Shown here in pieces: positions 7,749 to 16,562 of a stretch of 64,000 nucleotides of DNA. Both the position numbers and the translations under genes were made by a program. The notes beneath the pieces are model-generated. The model was not told the DNA's origin and made no database searches. It saw only the letters and a program-made list of their open reading frames with translations. How positions within the stretch are numbered: the first letter of the stretch is position 1; each line of letters starts with the position of its first letter. The stretch is from Sphingobium wenxiniae (lineage in GTDB: Bacteria; Pseudomonadota; Alphaproteobacteria; Sphingomonadales; Sphingomonadaceae), in assembly GCF_007830065.1 (NCBI RefSeq), contig NZ_VLKK01000004.1, positions 62,001 to 126,000 on the forward strand, in the 5' to 3' direction.

Positions 7749-9272
7749 TCAGAAGCTGAAACCGGGAGTGGCATCGTCGGCTTTACCCGTGCGGCGGCTC
7801 TCGCCGCGTGCGGCCATGGCGGGCATGGGCGCGGCGGCCTGCGGGCCAGGGGCGGGGACCGGGACGTCGGGACCGCGGCTGGGCGCGGGCGCCCGCCCGC
7901 CGCTGATCCCGTCGCTGCCCTGTTGCAGGAACAGTCCCTGCGCTTCGTTCGCGGTGCGGAAGGCGTCGGTAGGCAGGCGGATGTCCGATGCGTTGACCGG
8001 CTTCACCAGATAGGGCGTCACGACGATCACCAGTTCGGTTTCATTGCGCTGAAACCGGCGCGACTTAAACAGACTGCCGAGGATCGGGATGTTGCCCAAG
8101 CCGGGCACTTTGTTGATCGTGTTGCCGGTCTCGTTGTTGAGCAGCCCCGCGATCATGAATGCCTGCCCCGAACCCAGTTCCACCGTGGTTTCGGCGGTGC
8201 GCGTCTTGAGTGCGGGCGCATCGATGTCGAGCGAGAAGTCGAGGCTGGATACGGTCGGGCGGACACGCAGCGAGATGCGGCCATCGGCCAGCACGGTCGG
8301 CGTGAAAGCCAGTTGGACGCCATATTGCTTCCATTCCAGGCTGTTGCCTTGCGTGCCGTTGCTGACGGTGTAGGGGAACTCGCCGCCTGCCAGGAAGCTG
8401 GCAGTCTCGCCCGACAGAGAGGTCAGATTGGGTTGCGCCAGCGTGGTGGCCAGACCGCTCGATTCGGCCAGGTCCAGAACGCCCGCGATATCCATGCCTA
8501 AAATTCGGGCGACGCCGCCGATGCTGTAACCCCCATCGAATGCATTGTTGAAGGTCCAGCGGCTCTTGTCGGCGTCGTATTCCGCGAAATTGCGGTTGCC
8601 GCCGCCAATGACGCCCAGAGTCTTGCCGCTATTGCCGCTGAGGGCGGCGCCGGCGAAGCTGGTGCCGATCTTGTGCCCCAGATCACGGCTGACTTCGGCG
8701 ATCTTGACCTGAAGATTGACCTGGAGCGGAGTCGCCATGCGCAGGCGGCTGACCACGGTTACGTCCTTGCCGACAAAAGCCTGTGTCAGGCGTTCGGCTT
8801 CAGCGGCGTCTTCCGGCGCGGCGATGGTGCCGGTCAGAAGGACCATGCCGTTCATCTTGTTGACCGCGATGTTCGCGTTCGGCATCGCCAGCGTCAGCAT
8901 GTCGTCGATGCTGGTCAGGTTGTTGCCCACCCGCACTGTGCCGGAAAACAGCACCTTGCCATTGGTGGCCGTTGCGAAGACGGTGGTTTCACCGGGCTTC
9001 TTGGCGATCAGGTAAAGCTGGTTCTGGGACCGGACGTGGACGTCGACCACATCGGGATCGGCGATCACCACGTCCGACATCGGAGCGGACAGGTTGACCA
9101 CGCGGCTGCCGCCCACCGACAGCAGGATCGCATTATCCTGCATGGAGGAAGGGGCGGCGTTGAGCGCCGTGGTCGGCATGGCCGCCGTCGCCAGCGCGAG
9201 GCCGAGGGCGATTGCCGGTGTAGCGATCGGCTTGATCGCCGCGGTCCGGCGGAGCAGGTGCAATCCGTTCAT
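7749..9272 (-). CDS. cpaC: Tad pilus secretin CpaC/RcpA
   Basis: This 507-residue outer-membrane secretin forms the exit pore for the Tad pilus. In order it has a signal peptide (to about residue 40), a pilus-formation N-terminal domain (ILLSVGGSRVVNLSAPMSDVV), a BON-like domain (NIAVNKMNGMVLLTGTIAAP), and the secretin domain (about residues 190–430) with SGLATTLAQPNLTSLSGETA, FLAGGEFPY and VPGLGNIPILGSLFKSRRFQ. The last motif is the hallmark of secretins. A proline/alanine-rich tail follows. The start is immediately after the cpaB stop. Confidence 0.95.
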   Translation of the reverse strand: MNGLHLLRRTAAIKPIATPAIALGLALATAAMPTTALNAAPSSMQDNAILLSVGGSRVVNLSAPMSDVVIADPDVVDVHVRSQNQLYLIAKKPGETTVFATATNGKVLFSGTVRVGNNLTSIDDMLTLAMPNANIAVNKMNGMVLLTGTIAAPEDAAEAERLTQAFVGKDVTVVSRLRMATPLQVNLQVKIAEVSRDLGHKIGTSFAGAALSGNSGKTLGVIGGGNRNFAEYDADKSRWTFNNAFDGGYSIGGVARILGMDIAGVLDLAESSGLATTLAQPNLTSLSGETASFLAGGEFPYTVSNGTQGNSLEWKQYGVQLAFTPTVLADGRISLRVRPTVSSLDFSLDIDAPALKTRTAETTVELGSGQAFMIAGLLNNETGNTINKVPGLGNIPILGSLFKSRRFQRNETELVIVVTPYLVKPVNASDIRLPTDAFRTANEAQGLFLQQGSDGISGGRAPAPSRGPDVPVPAPGPQAAAPMPAMAARGESRRTGKADDATPGFSF

Positions 9273-9273
9273 G

Positions 9274-10275
9274 TCACTTCCCCCCGACCGGAACTTCGGT
9301 CACATTGGTGCCGCGCGCCACGCGGATCGTCGGGCCTCTGAAGGCGACCGTCCCGGCGGGCGCGCCATTGGGGTCGACCGCTGTCTGCGGCTTGGCCGGC
9401 ACGCTGCTGCGCTGGTAACGGGATACGTCGGCGCCTGTGGAAAAAGTGCTGCCGCGATCGATCGGCCGGGCCTGAAGGTTCGCAAGCATCTTCTTTTCAG
9501 CGTTCGGGTTCGCGCCGTCGGGCAGATCCTGATCGGTGCCGGCGATGGCCGCGTCCAGTTCAGTGGCGTTGTCGGCAATCGAACGGAGCGAGAGCGACAG
9601 GGAACCGACGGTTTGCGCGACCGCGATCTTTTCCGCGATCTTGGGCGTCACTTCCAGCGTGACGTTGGAATAGGTCCGCACAACCGGCTTGCCGTCATCG
9701 CCCATGGCGTCCATGCGCTGATCGGTGGCGAGCACGCGCAGGTTGCGCAGGATGGTTTCGGAGACTCTCAGCGGATCGCCCTCGCCGCCGCCCGACACGC
9801 TCTGGGTCAGGACCAGGTCGATGCGGTCGCCCGGAAAGACGAAGCCCGCGACCGAGCTTTGCGCGGACACCGGCACCGTCACGGCGCGCATCCCCGGACC
9901 CAGCGCAGCGGCCAGGAAACCGCGGTCGCCCGGCTTGATGAGCGAACCCTGCGTCAGCGGTTGGCCCGCCGTTATGGCGTTGCGCACGACACTGCCCGCC
10001 AGCTTGGCGGGATCGGCCTCACCCTTCAGATAATAGGCCTGTTCGACCAGATCCTTGGGCCAGGGCTGGAAGCGGAAGCTCTCCGCATCGAGGATGGTCC
10101 CAACCGGCATCGCCTTGGTGGCGACCAGCACATGCGGCTGATTGGCTTCGATCGGCATCGATGCGGCATTCACCTGCGGCGCGCCCGAAGAGCTCAATAT
10201 GCTGCGCGCCAGCAAGGCCGTCGTGATCGCCACGAACAGCGCCCCGACCAACAGCACGATCTTTTTTGCGTCCAT
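9274..10275 (-). CDS. cpaB: Tad pilus assembly protein CpaB (SAF domain)
   Basis: CpaB has 333 residues: one N-terminal membrane anchor (KKIVLLVGALFVAITTALLA), then a SAF domain (HVLVATKAMPVGTILDAESF ... VRNAITAGQPLTQGSLIKPG) and the RcpC/CpaB domain (VTVPVSAQSSVAGFVFPGDR, IDLVLTQ). It is thought to sit in the periplasm and support the secretin. I preferred the ATG at 10275 to the one at 10329 because a GGGAGG ribosome-binding site precedes it and it begins exactly at the anchor. The gene lies 63 nt after cpaA. Confidence 0.92.
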   Translation of the reverse strand: MDAKKIVLLVGALFVAITTALLARSILSSSGAPQVNAASMPIEANQPHVLVATKAMPVGTILDAESFRFQPWPKDLVEQAYYLKGEADPAKLAGSVVRNAITAGQPLTQGSLIKPGDRGFLAAALGPGMRAVTVPVSAQSSVAGFVFPGDRIDLVLTQSVSGGGEGDPLRVSETILRNLRVLATDQRMDAMGDDGKPVVRTYSNVTLEVTPKIAEKIAVAQTVGSLSLSLRSIADNATELDAAIAGTDQDLPDGANPNAEKKMLANLQARPIDRGSTFSTGADVSRYQRSSVPAKPQTAVDPNGAPAGTVAFRGPTIRVARGTNVTEVPVGGK

Positions 10276-10338
10276 GACGAAATTCGCCTCCCTCAAGCGG
10301 GTGCACTGCCCCCGGCACCCACCTTGCATCCAGAATGG

Positions 10339-10800
10339 TTAAAATATCGTTGGCCAAATCAGCCACAGCGCCGACAGCGAAATCGCGACGCCATAGGGGA
10401 TTTCCGGTTGACCCAGCCGCCGGGTCATGCGGTGATGGACCACGGTAACGATAGTGACCACGCCGCCCAGCACCGCCATGAGGACGATCAGCGACAGGAC
10501 GGCCTGCCACGGAAACCAGAGCGCCAGCGCGCCCAGCAGCTTGACGTCGCCGCCCCCCATCCAGCCCAGCGCGAACAATCCGGCGAAGATCGCGAAGACG
10601 ATGGCGGCCGTAAGAAGCTGTCCGGCCATGTCGGGCCAGGGCGACAAGCCGCTCGCGATCCACCACAGCGGCGCGAGCGCGGCCACGGCCAGGTTGAGCC
10701 GGTTCGAGATGATGCGCGAACGCAGGTCCGTAACGGCCGCTACGATCAGCAGCACGCCCAGCAGGCACAGCATCGCGACTCTGAAATATTCCCCCATCAT
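10339..10800 (-). CDS. cpaA: Prepilin peptidase CpaA (A24 family)
   Basis: CpaA (153 residues) is the polytopic aspartyl protease that cuts the leader of the Flp prepilin. The two catalytic aspartates of the GxGD protease fold are present: D25 in TDLRSRIISN and D85 in GGGDVKLLG. About five hydrophobic segments are seen. It is of the short type lacking the methylase domain, as is normal for Tad systems. It is the first gene of the visible pilus operon; only 20 nt separate it from the divergent hydrolase, so both promoters must be compressed or overlap coding sequence. Confidence 0.9.
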   Translation of the reverse strand: MMGEYFRVAMLCLLGVLLIVAAVTDLRSRIISNRLNLAVAALAPLWWIASGLSPWPDMAGQLLTAAIVFAIFAGLFALGWMGGGDVKLLGALALWFPWQAVLSLIVLMAVLGGVVTIVTVVHHRMTRRLGQPEIPYGVAISLSALWLIWPTIF

Positions 10801-10820
10801 GCGTCAAAGGTGTAGACCCT

Positions 10821-11804
10821 ATGGCTTACCAAAGCGTAACCATGCGCCCGATGGATTCACCGACCTCTATTTCCGCGACTTTCGATCGGCGGGCCTGGCC
10901 CATGGACGGGCGGCTGGATTACTGGCAGGCGCCCGACCGATGGCCGTTGCGCCGATACCGGCTGGGCGACGGGACGCGCGGGCGGATGCTGTTGCTCAAT
11001 GGTCGCGGCGACATGATCGAGAAATATCTGGAGGTGATCCAGCATTGGGCCGGCCGGGGCTGGGCCGTCACCGCCTTCGACTGGCGCGGGCAGGGCGGAT
11101 CGGGACGGCTGACCGAAGATTCGATGACCGGTCATATCGAGGATTTCGGCCAGTGGATCGCGGATCTCGATGCGTTCGCCGCCGAGTGGCGGGCCGAAGG
11201 GAACGGGCCGACCGCGATGGTCGCGCACTCCATGGGCGGGCATCTGATGCTGCGGGCGTTGGCCGAAGGAATGGCGGCGCCGGACGCCGCGGTCGCCGTC
11301 GCGCCCATGCTGGGGGTGCATAGCGCGCCTTTGCCGCAATGGCTGGCCGTGGGAATCGCCGAACTGATGTGCCGCCTTGGCTTTGCCGGACGCCAGGCAT
11401 GGACGCAGCAGGAAGAATCGGAGAGGCAGAAGCAGATGCGGCGCAAGCGCCTGACGCACGATCCCGCGCGGTATGCCGACGAACTGTGGTGGCGCGACCA
11501 TAGCCGCGAAATCGCGCTGGGACCGCCGAGTTGGAACTGGGTGCGGCAGGCTCTGGCGTCGACCCGCGCGCTGGAGGAGAATGACGCGCTGGACCGGCTG
11601 GCCGTGCCGCTGCTGATCCTTGCGGCGCGAGATGACGCGCTGGTGTCGACGCCCGTTATCCGGCGCATCGCGGCGCGGATTCCCCATGCGGAGTTGCATG
11701 TCTACGGACCGGAAGCCGCGCATGAAATCCTGCGCGAGCTTGACCCGGTGCGGCTCGACGCACTGGCGCGGATCGACGCCTTTCTGGACGAGAATGCGCG
11801 TTGA
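10821..11804 (+). CDS. Alpha/beta hydrolase, lysophospholipase (PldB)-like
   Basis: This 327-residue serine hydrolase has a nucleophile elbow AHSMGGH with S137, a likely acid in LAARDDALVS and a likely histidine in GPEAAHEIL. MLLLNGRGDMIEKY and VTAFDWRGQGGSGRL are typical of the PldB / monoglyceride lipase branch, suggesting action on lysophospholipids or monoacylglycerols. No signal peptide is visible. The start is uncertain: 10821 has a weak AAAGG upstream and an in-frame ATG at 10851 has none. The next gene overlaps its stop by 4 nt, so the two are co-translated. Confidence 0.82.
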   Translation: MAYQSVTMRPMDSPTSISATFDRRAWPMDGRLDYWQAPDRWPLRRYRLGDGTRGRMLLLNGRGDMIEKYLEVIQHWAGRGWAVTAFDWRGQGGSGRLTEDSMTGHIEDFGQWIADLDAFAAEWRAEGNGPTAMVAHSMGGHLMLRALAEGMAAPDAAVAVAPMLGVHSAPLPQWLAVGIAELMCRLGFAGRQAWTQQEESERQKQMRRKRLTHDPARYADELWWRDHSREIALGPPSWNWVRQALASTRALEENDALDRLAVPLLILAARDDALVSTPVIRRIAARIPHAELHVYGPEAAHEILRELDPVRLDALARIDAFLDENAR

Positions 11805-12904
11805 CCCGCTTCGATATCGTGATCGTGGGCGGCGGCATTGCCGGGGCCAGTCTGGGCGCCGAACTGGCGGGGAAGGCGTCCGTGCTGATGCTGGAGAAGG
11901 AGGATGTGGCGGGCTATCACGCCACGGGCCGTTCGGTCGCCTTCTGGGAGGAAACCTATGGCGGGCCGAAGGTGCAGCCGCTCACGACCGCGTCGGGACC
12001 GATGCTGCTGTCACCCGATCCGGATTTTTCCGAGCGGTCCTTTATGTCGCCGCGCCGGACGCTGCATGTCGGGCGGGCGCGGGACAGGGCGGCGCGCGAC
12101 CGGCTGTTGACTGAATTTGCGGGAAAGGTCGGCCTGGAGCCGGTTGATCCCCGAACGATCGTGCCGGGGCTGCGGGCGGACTGGACATTGGGCGTTCTGG
12201 AATCGGCCGTGATGGATATAGACGTCGCCGCCCTGCATCAGGCGTGGTTGCGCCGGTTCCGCCAGTGGGGCGGGGAATTGCGTCTTGGTTCGACGCTGCA
12301 TGCCGGGCGCAGGCAGGCGGACGGCTGGCGGCTGGAAACCAGTGATGGGTCGCTGGATTGCGGCGTGATCGTCAATGCGGCGGGTGCCTGGGCCGACGAG
12401 GTCGCGCGCGTTTGCGGCATGAAGCCGCTGGGCATCACGCCTTTGCTCCGCACGGTGCTGCAATTGCGCGTGCCCGCCCTGCCATCGGCGGACCTGCCGC
12501 TGGTGATGGACCTTGCCGCTCGATTTTATTTCAAGCCGGAAGGGGAAGGGCGTGTCTGGCTGACCCCTCACGACGAAGCGCCCTCGCCGCCTTGCGACGC
12601 CGTGCCGGATGAACTGGCGGTGGCGCAGGCCATCGCGCGTTTTCAGGAGGCCGTGGACTGGCCCATCGAAGCGGTCGAGCGCAAATGGGCGGGGTTGCGG
12701 AGCTTCGCGCCGGATCGCGCGCCGGTCTATGGGTTCGATCCTGACATGCCGGGATTTTTCTGGTTTGCGGGGCAGGGCGGTTTCGGCATCCAGACATCCC
12801 CCGCGGCGGCGTTGCTGGGGCGTGCGCTGATGATGGGCGGGGCCATGCCGAAAGCCATTGCCAGCGTTGATCCTTCTCCATATTCTCCGAAGCGGTTTCG
12901 GTAG
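11801..12904 (+). CDS. FAD-dependent oxidoreductase (DAO family)
   Basis: This 367-residue flavoprotein starts with a dinucleotide-binding motif, FDIVIVGGGIAGASLGAEL, and has the DAO-family core: an NAAGAWADEVARVCG motif in the middle and GFFWFAGQGGFGIQTSPAAA near the end for FAD binding. Such proteins oxidise amines, D-amino acids, glycine or glycerol-3-phosphate; the substrate is not evident. Translation begins at a TTG that overlaps the TGA of the hydrolase gene (TTGA), and the dinucleotide motif follows at once, which supports this start. Confidence 0.82.
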   Translation: MTRFDIVIVGGGIAGASLGAELAGKASVLMLEKEDVAGYHATGRSVAFWEETYGGPKVQPLTTASGPMLLSPDPDFSERSFMSPRRTLHVGRARDRAARDRLLTEFAGKVGLEPVDPRTIVPGLRADWTLGVLESAVMDIDVAALHQAWLRRFRQWGGELRLGSTLHAGRRQADGWRLETSDGSLDCGVIVNAAGAWADEVARVCGMKPLGITPLLRTVLQLRVPALPSADLPLVMDLAARFYFKPEGEGRVWLTPHDEAPSPPCDAVPDELAVAQAIARFQEAVDWPIEAVERKWAGLRSFAPDRAPVYGFDPDMPGFFWFAGQGGFGIQTSPAAALLGRALMMGGAMPKAIASVDPSPYSPKRFR

Positions 12905-12927
12905 CGCAACAACCGGAGGGTCGAGTC

Positions 12928-13104
12928 ATGGCGCACAAGTTCGTGATCGAGAAGAACAAGGCGGGCGAGTTCGTCGCCAAGTTCAAATATAATAGCGAAA
13001 CAATCTTCTGGACCGAAGGCTATTCCAGCAAGGCAGGCGCGAAGAACGCCATCGAATCCATCCTCAAGAACGGCCCCGGCGCGGCGGTCGAAGAGGCGGG
13101 ATAA
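12928..13104 (+). CDS. YegP/DUF1508 family small protein
   Basis: The gene encodes a single DUF1508 unit of 58 residues, beginning MAHKFVIEKNKAGEFVAKFK and ending in an acidic EEAG. The family pattern is clear: F-x-I/V followed by GEFVAKFKYNSETIFWTEGY and SSKAGAKNAIESI. The E. coli homologue YegP has two such units; single-unit forms are common in alphaproteobacteria. The function is unknown. GGAGGG lies 9 nt before the ATG. It follows the flavoprotein gene by 23 nt and may share its transcript. Confidence 0.88.
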   Translation: MAHKFVIEKNKAGEFVAKFKYNSETIFWTEGYSSKAGAKNAIESILKNGPGAAVEEAG

Positions 13105-13164
13105 ACCTCTTCCCGCAATGGCCGTGGAGATGTTTTGCGGTCAGGAGCAGACATTTCCCCAAAT

Positions 13165-13243
13165 CCGTCATCCCGGCGAAAGCTCTCTTTCTTGGGGCGC
13201 AACCAAGCCGTGAGGGAGATTCCAGCTTTCGCCGGGATGGCGG
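13165..13243. repeat. Palindromic intergenic repeat, family A copy 2
   Basis: The outer arms are CCGTCATCCCGGCGAAAGCT and AGCTTTCGCCGGGATGGCGG, which are near-perfect inverses; the centre is variable. It belongs to the same family as the elements at 3043 and 39535, and like the first it lies between convergent genes (DUF1508 and rnhA). Confidence 0.8.
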
Positions 13244-13291
13244 AAGAAAGAGGGCCTGCGCTACGTCCGCCAACCATCCAATCGCCCGAAC

Positions 13292-13738
13292 CTATTTCCG
13301 GAAACTCTCCGCCGCCGCGCAGGCGAGCTGGTCGGCGCGTTCGTTTTCGGGGTGGCCGGCATGGCCCTTCACCCATTGCCACGTGATCTGATGGCGGGCG
13401 GCGGCCTTGAGCAGGGCCTGCCAGATTTCAGCATTCTTGACCGGCTTCCTGTCCGCCGTCTTCCAGCCATTCTTCTGCCAGCCGAAAACCCATTTCGTGA
13501 TGCCGTCCATCACATATTTGCTGTCGGTGTAAAGCGTCACCCGGCAAGGCCGCTTCAGCGCATTGAGTGCCTCCACTGCTGCCATCATCTCCATGCGGTT
13601 GTTGGTGGTCTGCGCCTCGCCGCCGGAGATTTCCCTTTCCTTATCGCCAAAGCGCAGCACCGCGCCCCAGCCGCCAGGGCCGGGATTGCCCTTGCACGCG
13701 CCGTCGGTGAAGATATCCACCTGGGGGAGATCGCTCAT
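13292..13738 (-). CDS. rnhA: Ribonuclease HI
   Basis: This 148-residue RNase HI degrades the RNA strand of RNA:DNA hybrids in the cytoplasm. The four catalytic acids are in place: D12 ([11 protein letters not shown]), E50 (NNRMEMMA), D72 (LYTDSKYV) and D136 (NERADQLA). The basic handle region ([16 protein letters not shown]) is present too. Its start overlaps the thrB stop (ATGA), so it is the third gene of ispH-thrB-rnhA, an arrangement common in sphingomonads and rhizobia. Confidence 0.96.
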   Translation of the reverse strand: MSDLPQVDIFTDGACKGNPGPGGWGAVLRFGDKEREISGGEAQTTNNRMEMMAAVEALNALKRPCRVTLYTDSKYVMDGITKWVFGWQKNGWKTADRKPVKNAEIWQALLKAAARHQITWQWVKGHAGHPENERADQLACAAAESFRK

Positions 13739-14712
13739 GCGCCCAGCAGGTCCGCCGGGCCGGCGCTGGCGTAGAAGTCGAGGCGGCGCAGGAAGGCGAG
13801 CGGGTCCTTGCGCGTCACCAGCGCATCGGCGGGCGTGTTGATCCAGTCATAGGCCCGCGTCAGCAGGAAGCGCAGCGCTGCCCCCCGGCAAAGGACCGGG
13901 AAAGCCGCGCGCTCCGCGTCCGACAGGCCGTGGCTCTCTGCGTAGCCCGCGCTCAACGCCGCCGCGCGGTCGCCGTGCCAGACCGCGCCGTCATGGCTGA
14001 ACACCCAGGCGCTGTGCGTGACCGCCAAGTCATAGGCGCGGATATCGGTGCAACTGAAATAAAAGTCGATGAGGCCCGTCACTACGTCGCCCAGCATCAG
14101 CACATTGTCGGGGAACAGATCCGCATGGATGACAGCGCGGGGCAGTTCAGCGGGCCAATACCTATCGAGGAAGGCCAATTCCTCCGCTACGCGCGCGGCA
14201 AGGCCGGAAGATATCCGGTCGAGGTCCGCGCCGCATTTGCCCGCCAGATCGTGCCAGCCGGGAAGGTCGAGCGCATTGCGGCGCTGACCCGTGAAGCCCT
14301 CCGCCGCGCGGTGCATCGCGCCCAGCGCCGTGCCCGCCGCGCGGGACTGGGCAACGGTCGGCTCGGTGACGGAAATGCCGGTCAGAAATTCTATCAGGCA
14401 GGCGGGCCGCCCGGCGAGCTGTTGCAGGCGCGTGCCGTCGCGCGCCGGGATGAAGCGCGGGACCCGGATGCCGCGCGCGCCCAGATGGTCGAGCAGGTCC
14501 ATGAAGAAGGGCAGGTCCGCCTCATCCACCCGCTTTTCGTAGAGGGTCAGAATATAGCGGTGGCCGCTTCCGTCGGCACCGGTGGTTTCGAGCAGGTAAT
14601 TGCTGTTCTCCACCCCCTCCGCAATGCCTTTGGCGGAGACGAGGCGCCCGGCGTCATAGCGCGTGAGGAAGGCATCGATATCCTCGGCGGGAACATGGGT
14701 GTAGACGGCCAT
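13735..14712 (-). CDS. thrB: Homoserine kinase (aminoglycoside-phosphotransferase fold)
   Basis: This 325-residue kinase is of the APH-like ThrB type rather than the GHMP type of E. coli, and phosphorylates homoserine in threonine synthesis. It begins [16 protein letters not shown], and the kinase core carries the catalytic loop [11 protein letters not shown] and the metal-binding [11 protein letters not shown] chose the start at 14712; the upstream in-frame ATG at 14796 lies inside ispH and adds an arginine-rich leader. The gene starts 4 nt after ispH and overlaps rnhA. Confidence 0.93.
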   Translation of the reverse strand: MAVYTHVPAEDIDAFLTRYDAGRLVSAKGIAEGVENSNYLLETTGADGSGHRYILTLYEKRVDEADLPFFMDLLDHLGARGIRVPRFIPARDGTRLQQLAGRPACLIEFLTGISVTEPTVAQSRAAGTALGAMHRAAEGFTGQRRNALDLPGWHDLAGKCGADLDRISSGLAARVAEELAFLDRYWPAELPRAVIHADLFPDNVLMLGDVVTGLIDFYFSCTDIRAYDLAVTHSAWVFSHDGAVWHGDRAAALSAGYAESHGLSDAERAAFPVLCRGAALRFLLTRAYDWINTPADALVTRKDPLAFLRRLDFYASAGPADLLGA

Positions 14713-14716
14713 GGGG

Positions 14717-15676
14717 TTACGCCGCTTCCAGCCCGCGCGGCAGCTTGAAGGCGATATGTTCCTGCGCGGTTTCCACCTGTTCCTCGTGCACATCAAAATG
14801 CTCGCCGATCAGATCGACGACTTCGCGCACCAGCACTTCGGGGGCGGAGGCGCCCGCAGTGAGGCCCAGCGTCTTCACGCCGTGCAGCCAGTCGAGGTCG
14901 ATATCCCCGGCGCGCTGGATCAGCCGGGCGGGCGTGCCTTCCCGCTCGGCGACCTCGACGAGGCGCACCGAATTGGAGCTGTTGGGCGCGCCGATCACAT
15001 AAAGCGCGTCGCAGCGGGGCGCGATCGCCTTGACCGCCGCCTGCCGGTTCGACGTGGCGTAGCAGATGTCCTCGCCCTTGGGCGGCAGGATCGAAGGGAA
15101 GCGGCGCTCCAGCACGGCGACGATGGCGGCGGTGTCGTCCACCGACAGCGTCGTTTGCGTCAGGAAGGCCAGGTTTTCGGGATCGGCGGGCCTGAAGGCT
15201 TCGGCATCCTCCACCGTCTCGATCAGTGTCATCGTGCCTTCGGGCACCTGCCCCAGCGTGCCGATGACTTCGGGATGCCCCTTGTGTCCGATGAAGAGGA
15301 TGTGGCGGTCCGCCTTTACATGGCGTTCGGCCTGGCGGTGCACCTTGCTGACCAGCGGACAGGTGGCGTCGAGGTAGGAAAGGCCGCGCTCCTCCGCCTT
15401 GGCGGGCACCGCCTTGGGCACGCCATGAGCGGAAAAGACGACCGGCAGGCCGTCAGGCACCTGATCCAGTTCCTCGACGAAGATCGCGCCCTTCGCCTTC
15501 AGGCTGTCCACCACATATTTGTTGTGGACGATTTCATGGCGGACATAGACCGGCGCGCCATATTTCTCGATCGCGCGCTCCACGATCACGATGGCACGGT
15601 CCACCCCGGCGCAAAAGCCGCGCGGGGCGGCGATCAGCAGCGTCATCGGCGGACGGGCGGAAGGAGCGTCGGTCAT
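14717..15676 (-). CDS. ispH: 4-hydroxy-3-methylbut-2-enyl diphosphate reductase
   Basis: IspH (LytB) carries out the last step of the MEP isoprenoid pathway, making IPP and DMAPP. The protein has about 319 residues. Three iron–sulfur cysteines are in the expected contexts: [11 protein letters not shown] (C22), [11 protein letters not shown] and [14 protein letters not shown] and [10 protein letters not shown] are also conserved. Two adjacent starts are possible (GTG at 15679, ATG at 15676); AGAGGCG lies just upstream and I prefer the ATG. It is the first gene of the operon, divergent from the lipoprotein gene. Confidence 0.96.
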   Translation of the reverse strand: MTDAPSARPPMTLLIAAPRGFCAGVDRAIVIVERAIEKYGAPVYVRHEIVHNKYVVDSLKAKGAIFVEELDQVPDGLPVVFSAHGVPKAVPAKAEERGLSYLDATCPLVSKVHRQAERHVKADRHILFIGHKGHPEVIGTLGQVPEGTMTLIETVEDAEAFRPADPENLAFLTQTTLSVDDTAAIVAVLERRFPSILPPKGEDICYATSNRQAAVKAIAPRCDALYVIGAPNSSNSVRLVEVAEREGTPARLIQRAGDIDLDWLHGVKTLGLTAGASAPEVLVREVVDLIGEHFDVHEEQVETAQEHIAFKLPRGLEAA

Positions 15677-15800
15677 CACCGCACGCCTCTAGGCGAATGT
15701 CGCTGCGGATGAAAGCGGCTTCCTTTCGGTTGCGCGGGCGGCGGGGGATGGATAAGGAAGCCGGACGCCTGAGCCAAAGGCCCACGCCAAGGAACCGCCT

Positions 15801-16439
15801 GTGACATTGCCTCGTATCGCGCTGACCGGAATGATTCTTCTCGCTCTTGCTGGCTGTTCGCGCCGGGGAGAGATCGATGCGACGGGCGGCATCGTCGCCG
15901 TGCGTTCGGCCTGTCCGACGGCCGCGATCCCCGCTTATACGGGCGACGTCACGTTGTTCAACCCGGCCCAGAGCCGCGATGCGTCGGCCATCGACGTGGT
16001 GGCGAACATCACCGACTTGCGCTCCACCTGCGCGGACGGGGCGCAATTCTATACCGAGGCGACCTTCACCGTGAACGCCCGCCGCAGCGACCCGACCGGC
16101 GCGCGGCAGGTGACGCTGCCTTATTTCGCTACCGTGGTCCGGGGCGGCAATGCCGTGATCGCCAAGCGGGTGGGGCAGGTGACGCTGAACTTCGAGCCGG
16201 GCCAATATCGCGCCAGCGCGGCGGCGAAGGCCGGTTCCTATGTGGACAAGGGCGCGGCCACGCTGCCCGCTGACATCCAGCGCAGGATCACCGCCAAGCG
16301 CAAGGCGGGCGACGAGGACGCGGCGATCGATCCCTTCTCGCAGCCGGACGTGAAGGCGGCGTTGCAGCGAACCAGTTTCGAGCTGCTCGTGGGTTTCAAC
16401 CTGACCCAGGATCAGCTCAAATATAACGCCACGCGCTGA
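15801..16439 (+). CDS. Putative lipoprotein
   Basis: This 212-residue predicted lipoprotein of unknown function starts at GTG. The leader TLPRIALTGMILLALAGC ends in a lipobox LALAGC with the lipidated C19. The mature part has a beta-rich pattern (AYTGDVTLFNPAQSRDASAI, TEATFTVNARRSDPTGA, VTLPYFATVVRGG) and two other cysteines (SACP, RSTCAD) that could pair. I do not recognise a named domain. It faces the ispH operon and precedes argS after a palindromic repeat. Confidence 0.75.
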   Translation: MTLPRIALTGMILLALAGCSRRGEIDATGGIVAVRSACPTAAIPAYTGDVTLFNPAQSRDASAIDVVANITDLRSTCADGAQFYTEATFTVNARRSDPTGARQVTLPYFATVVRGGNAVIAKRVGQVTLNFEPGQYRASAAAKAGSYVDKGAATLPADIQRRITAKRKAGDEDAAIDPFSQPDVKAALQRTSFELLVGFNLTQDQLKYNATR

Positions 16440-16456
16440 GAGCGAACCTTTATTGC

Positions 16457-16535
16457 CGTTCGCCCTGAGCGTGTCGAAGGGCTGCACTTTCTCTGAAGGA
16501 AAGACAGGGCTTCGACCGGCTCAGCCCGAACGGGC
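16457..16535. repeat. Palindromic intergenic repeat, family B
   Basis: The left arm CGTTCGCCCTGAGCGTGTCG is the imperfect inverse of the right arm, CGACCGGCTCAGCCCGAACG. This is a different family from the elements at 3043, 13165 and 39535. It lies between the lipoprotein gene and argS, both on the plus strand. Confidence 0.75.
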
Positions 16536-16562
16536 TTGATGCTTTTCGAGGAAATTTGTCCC

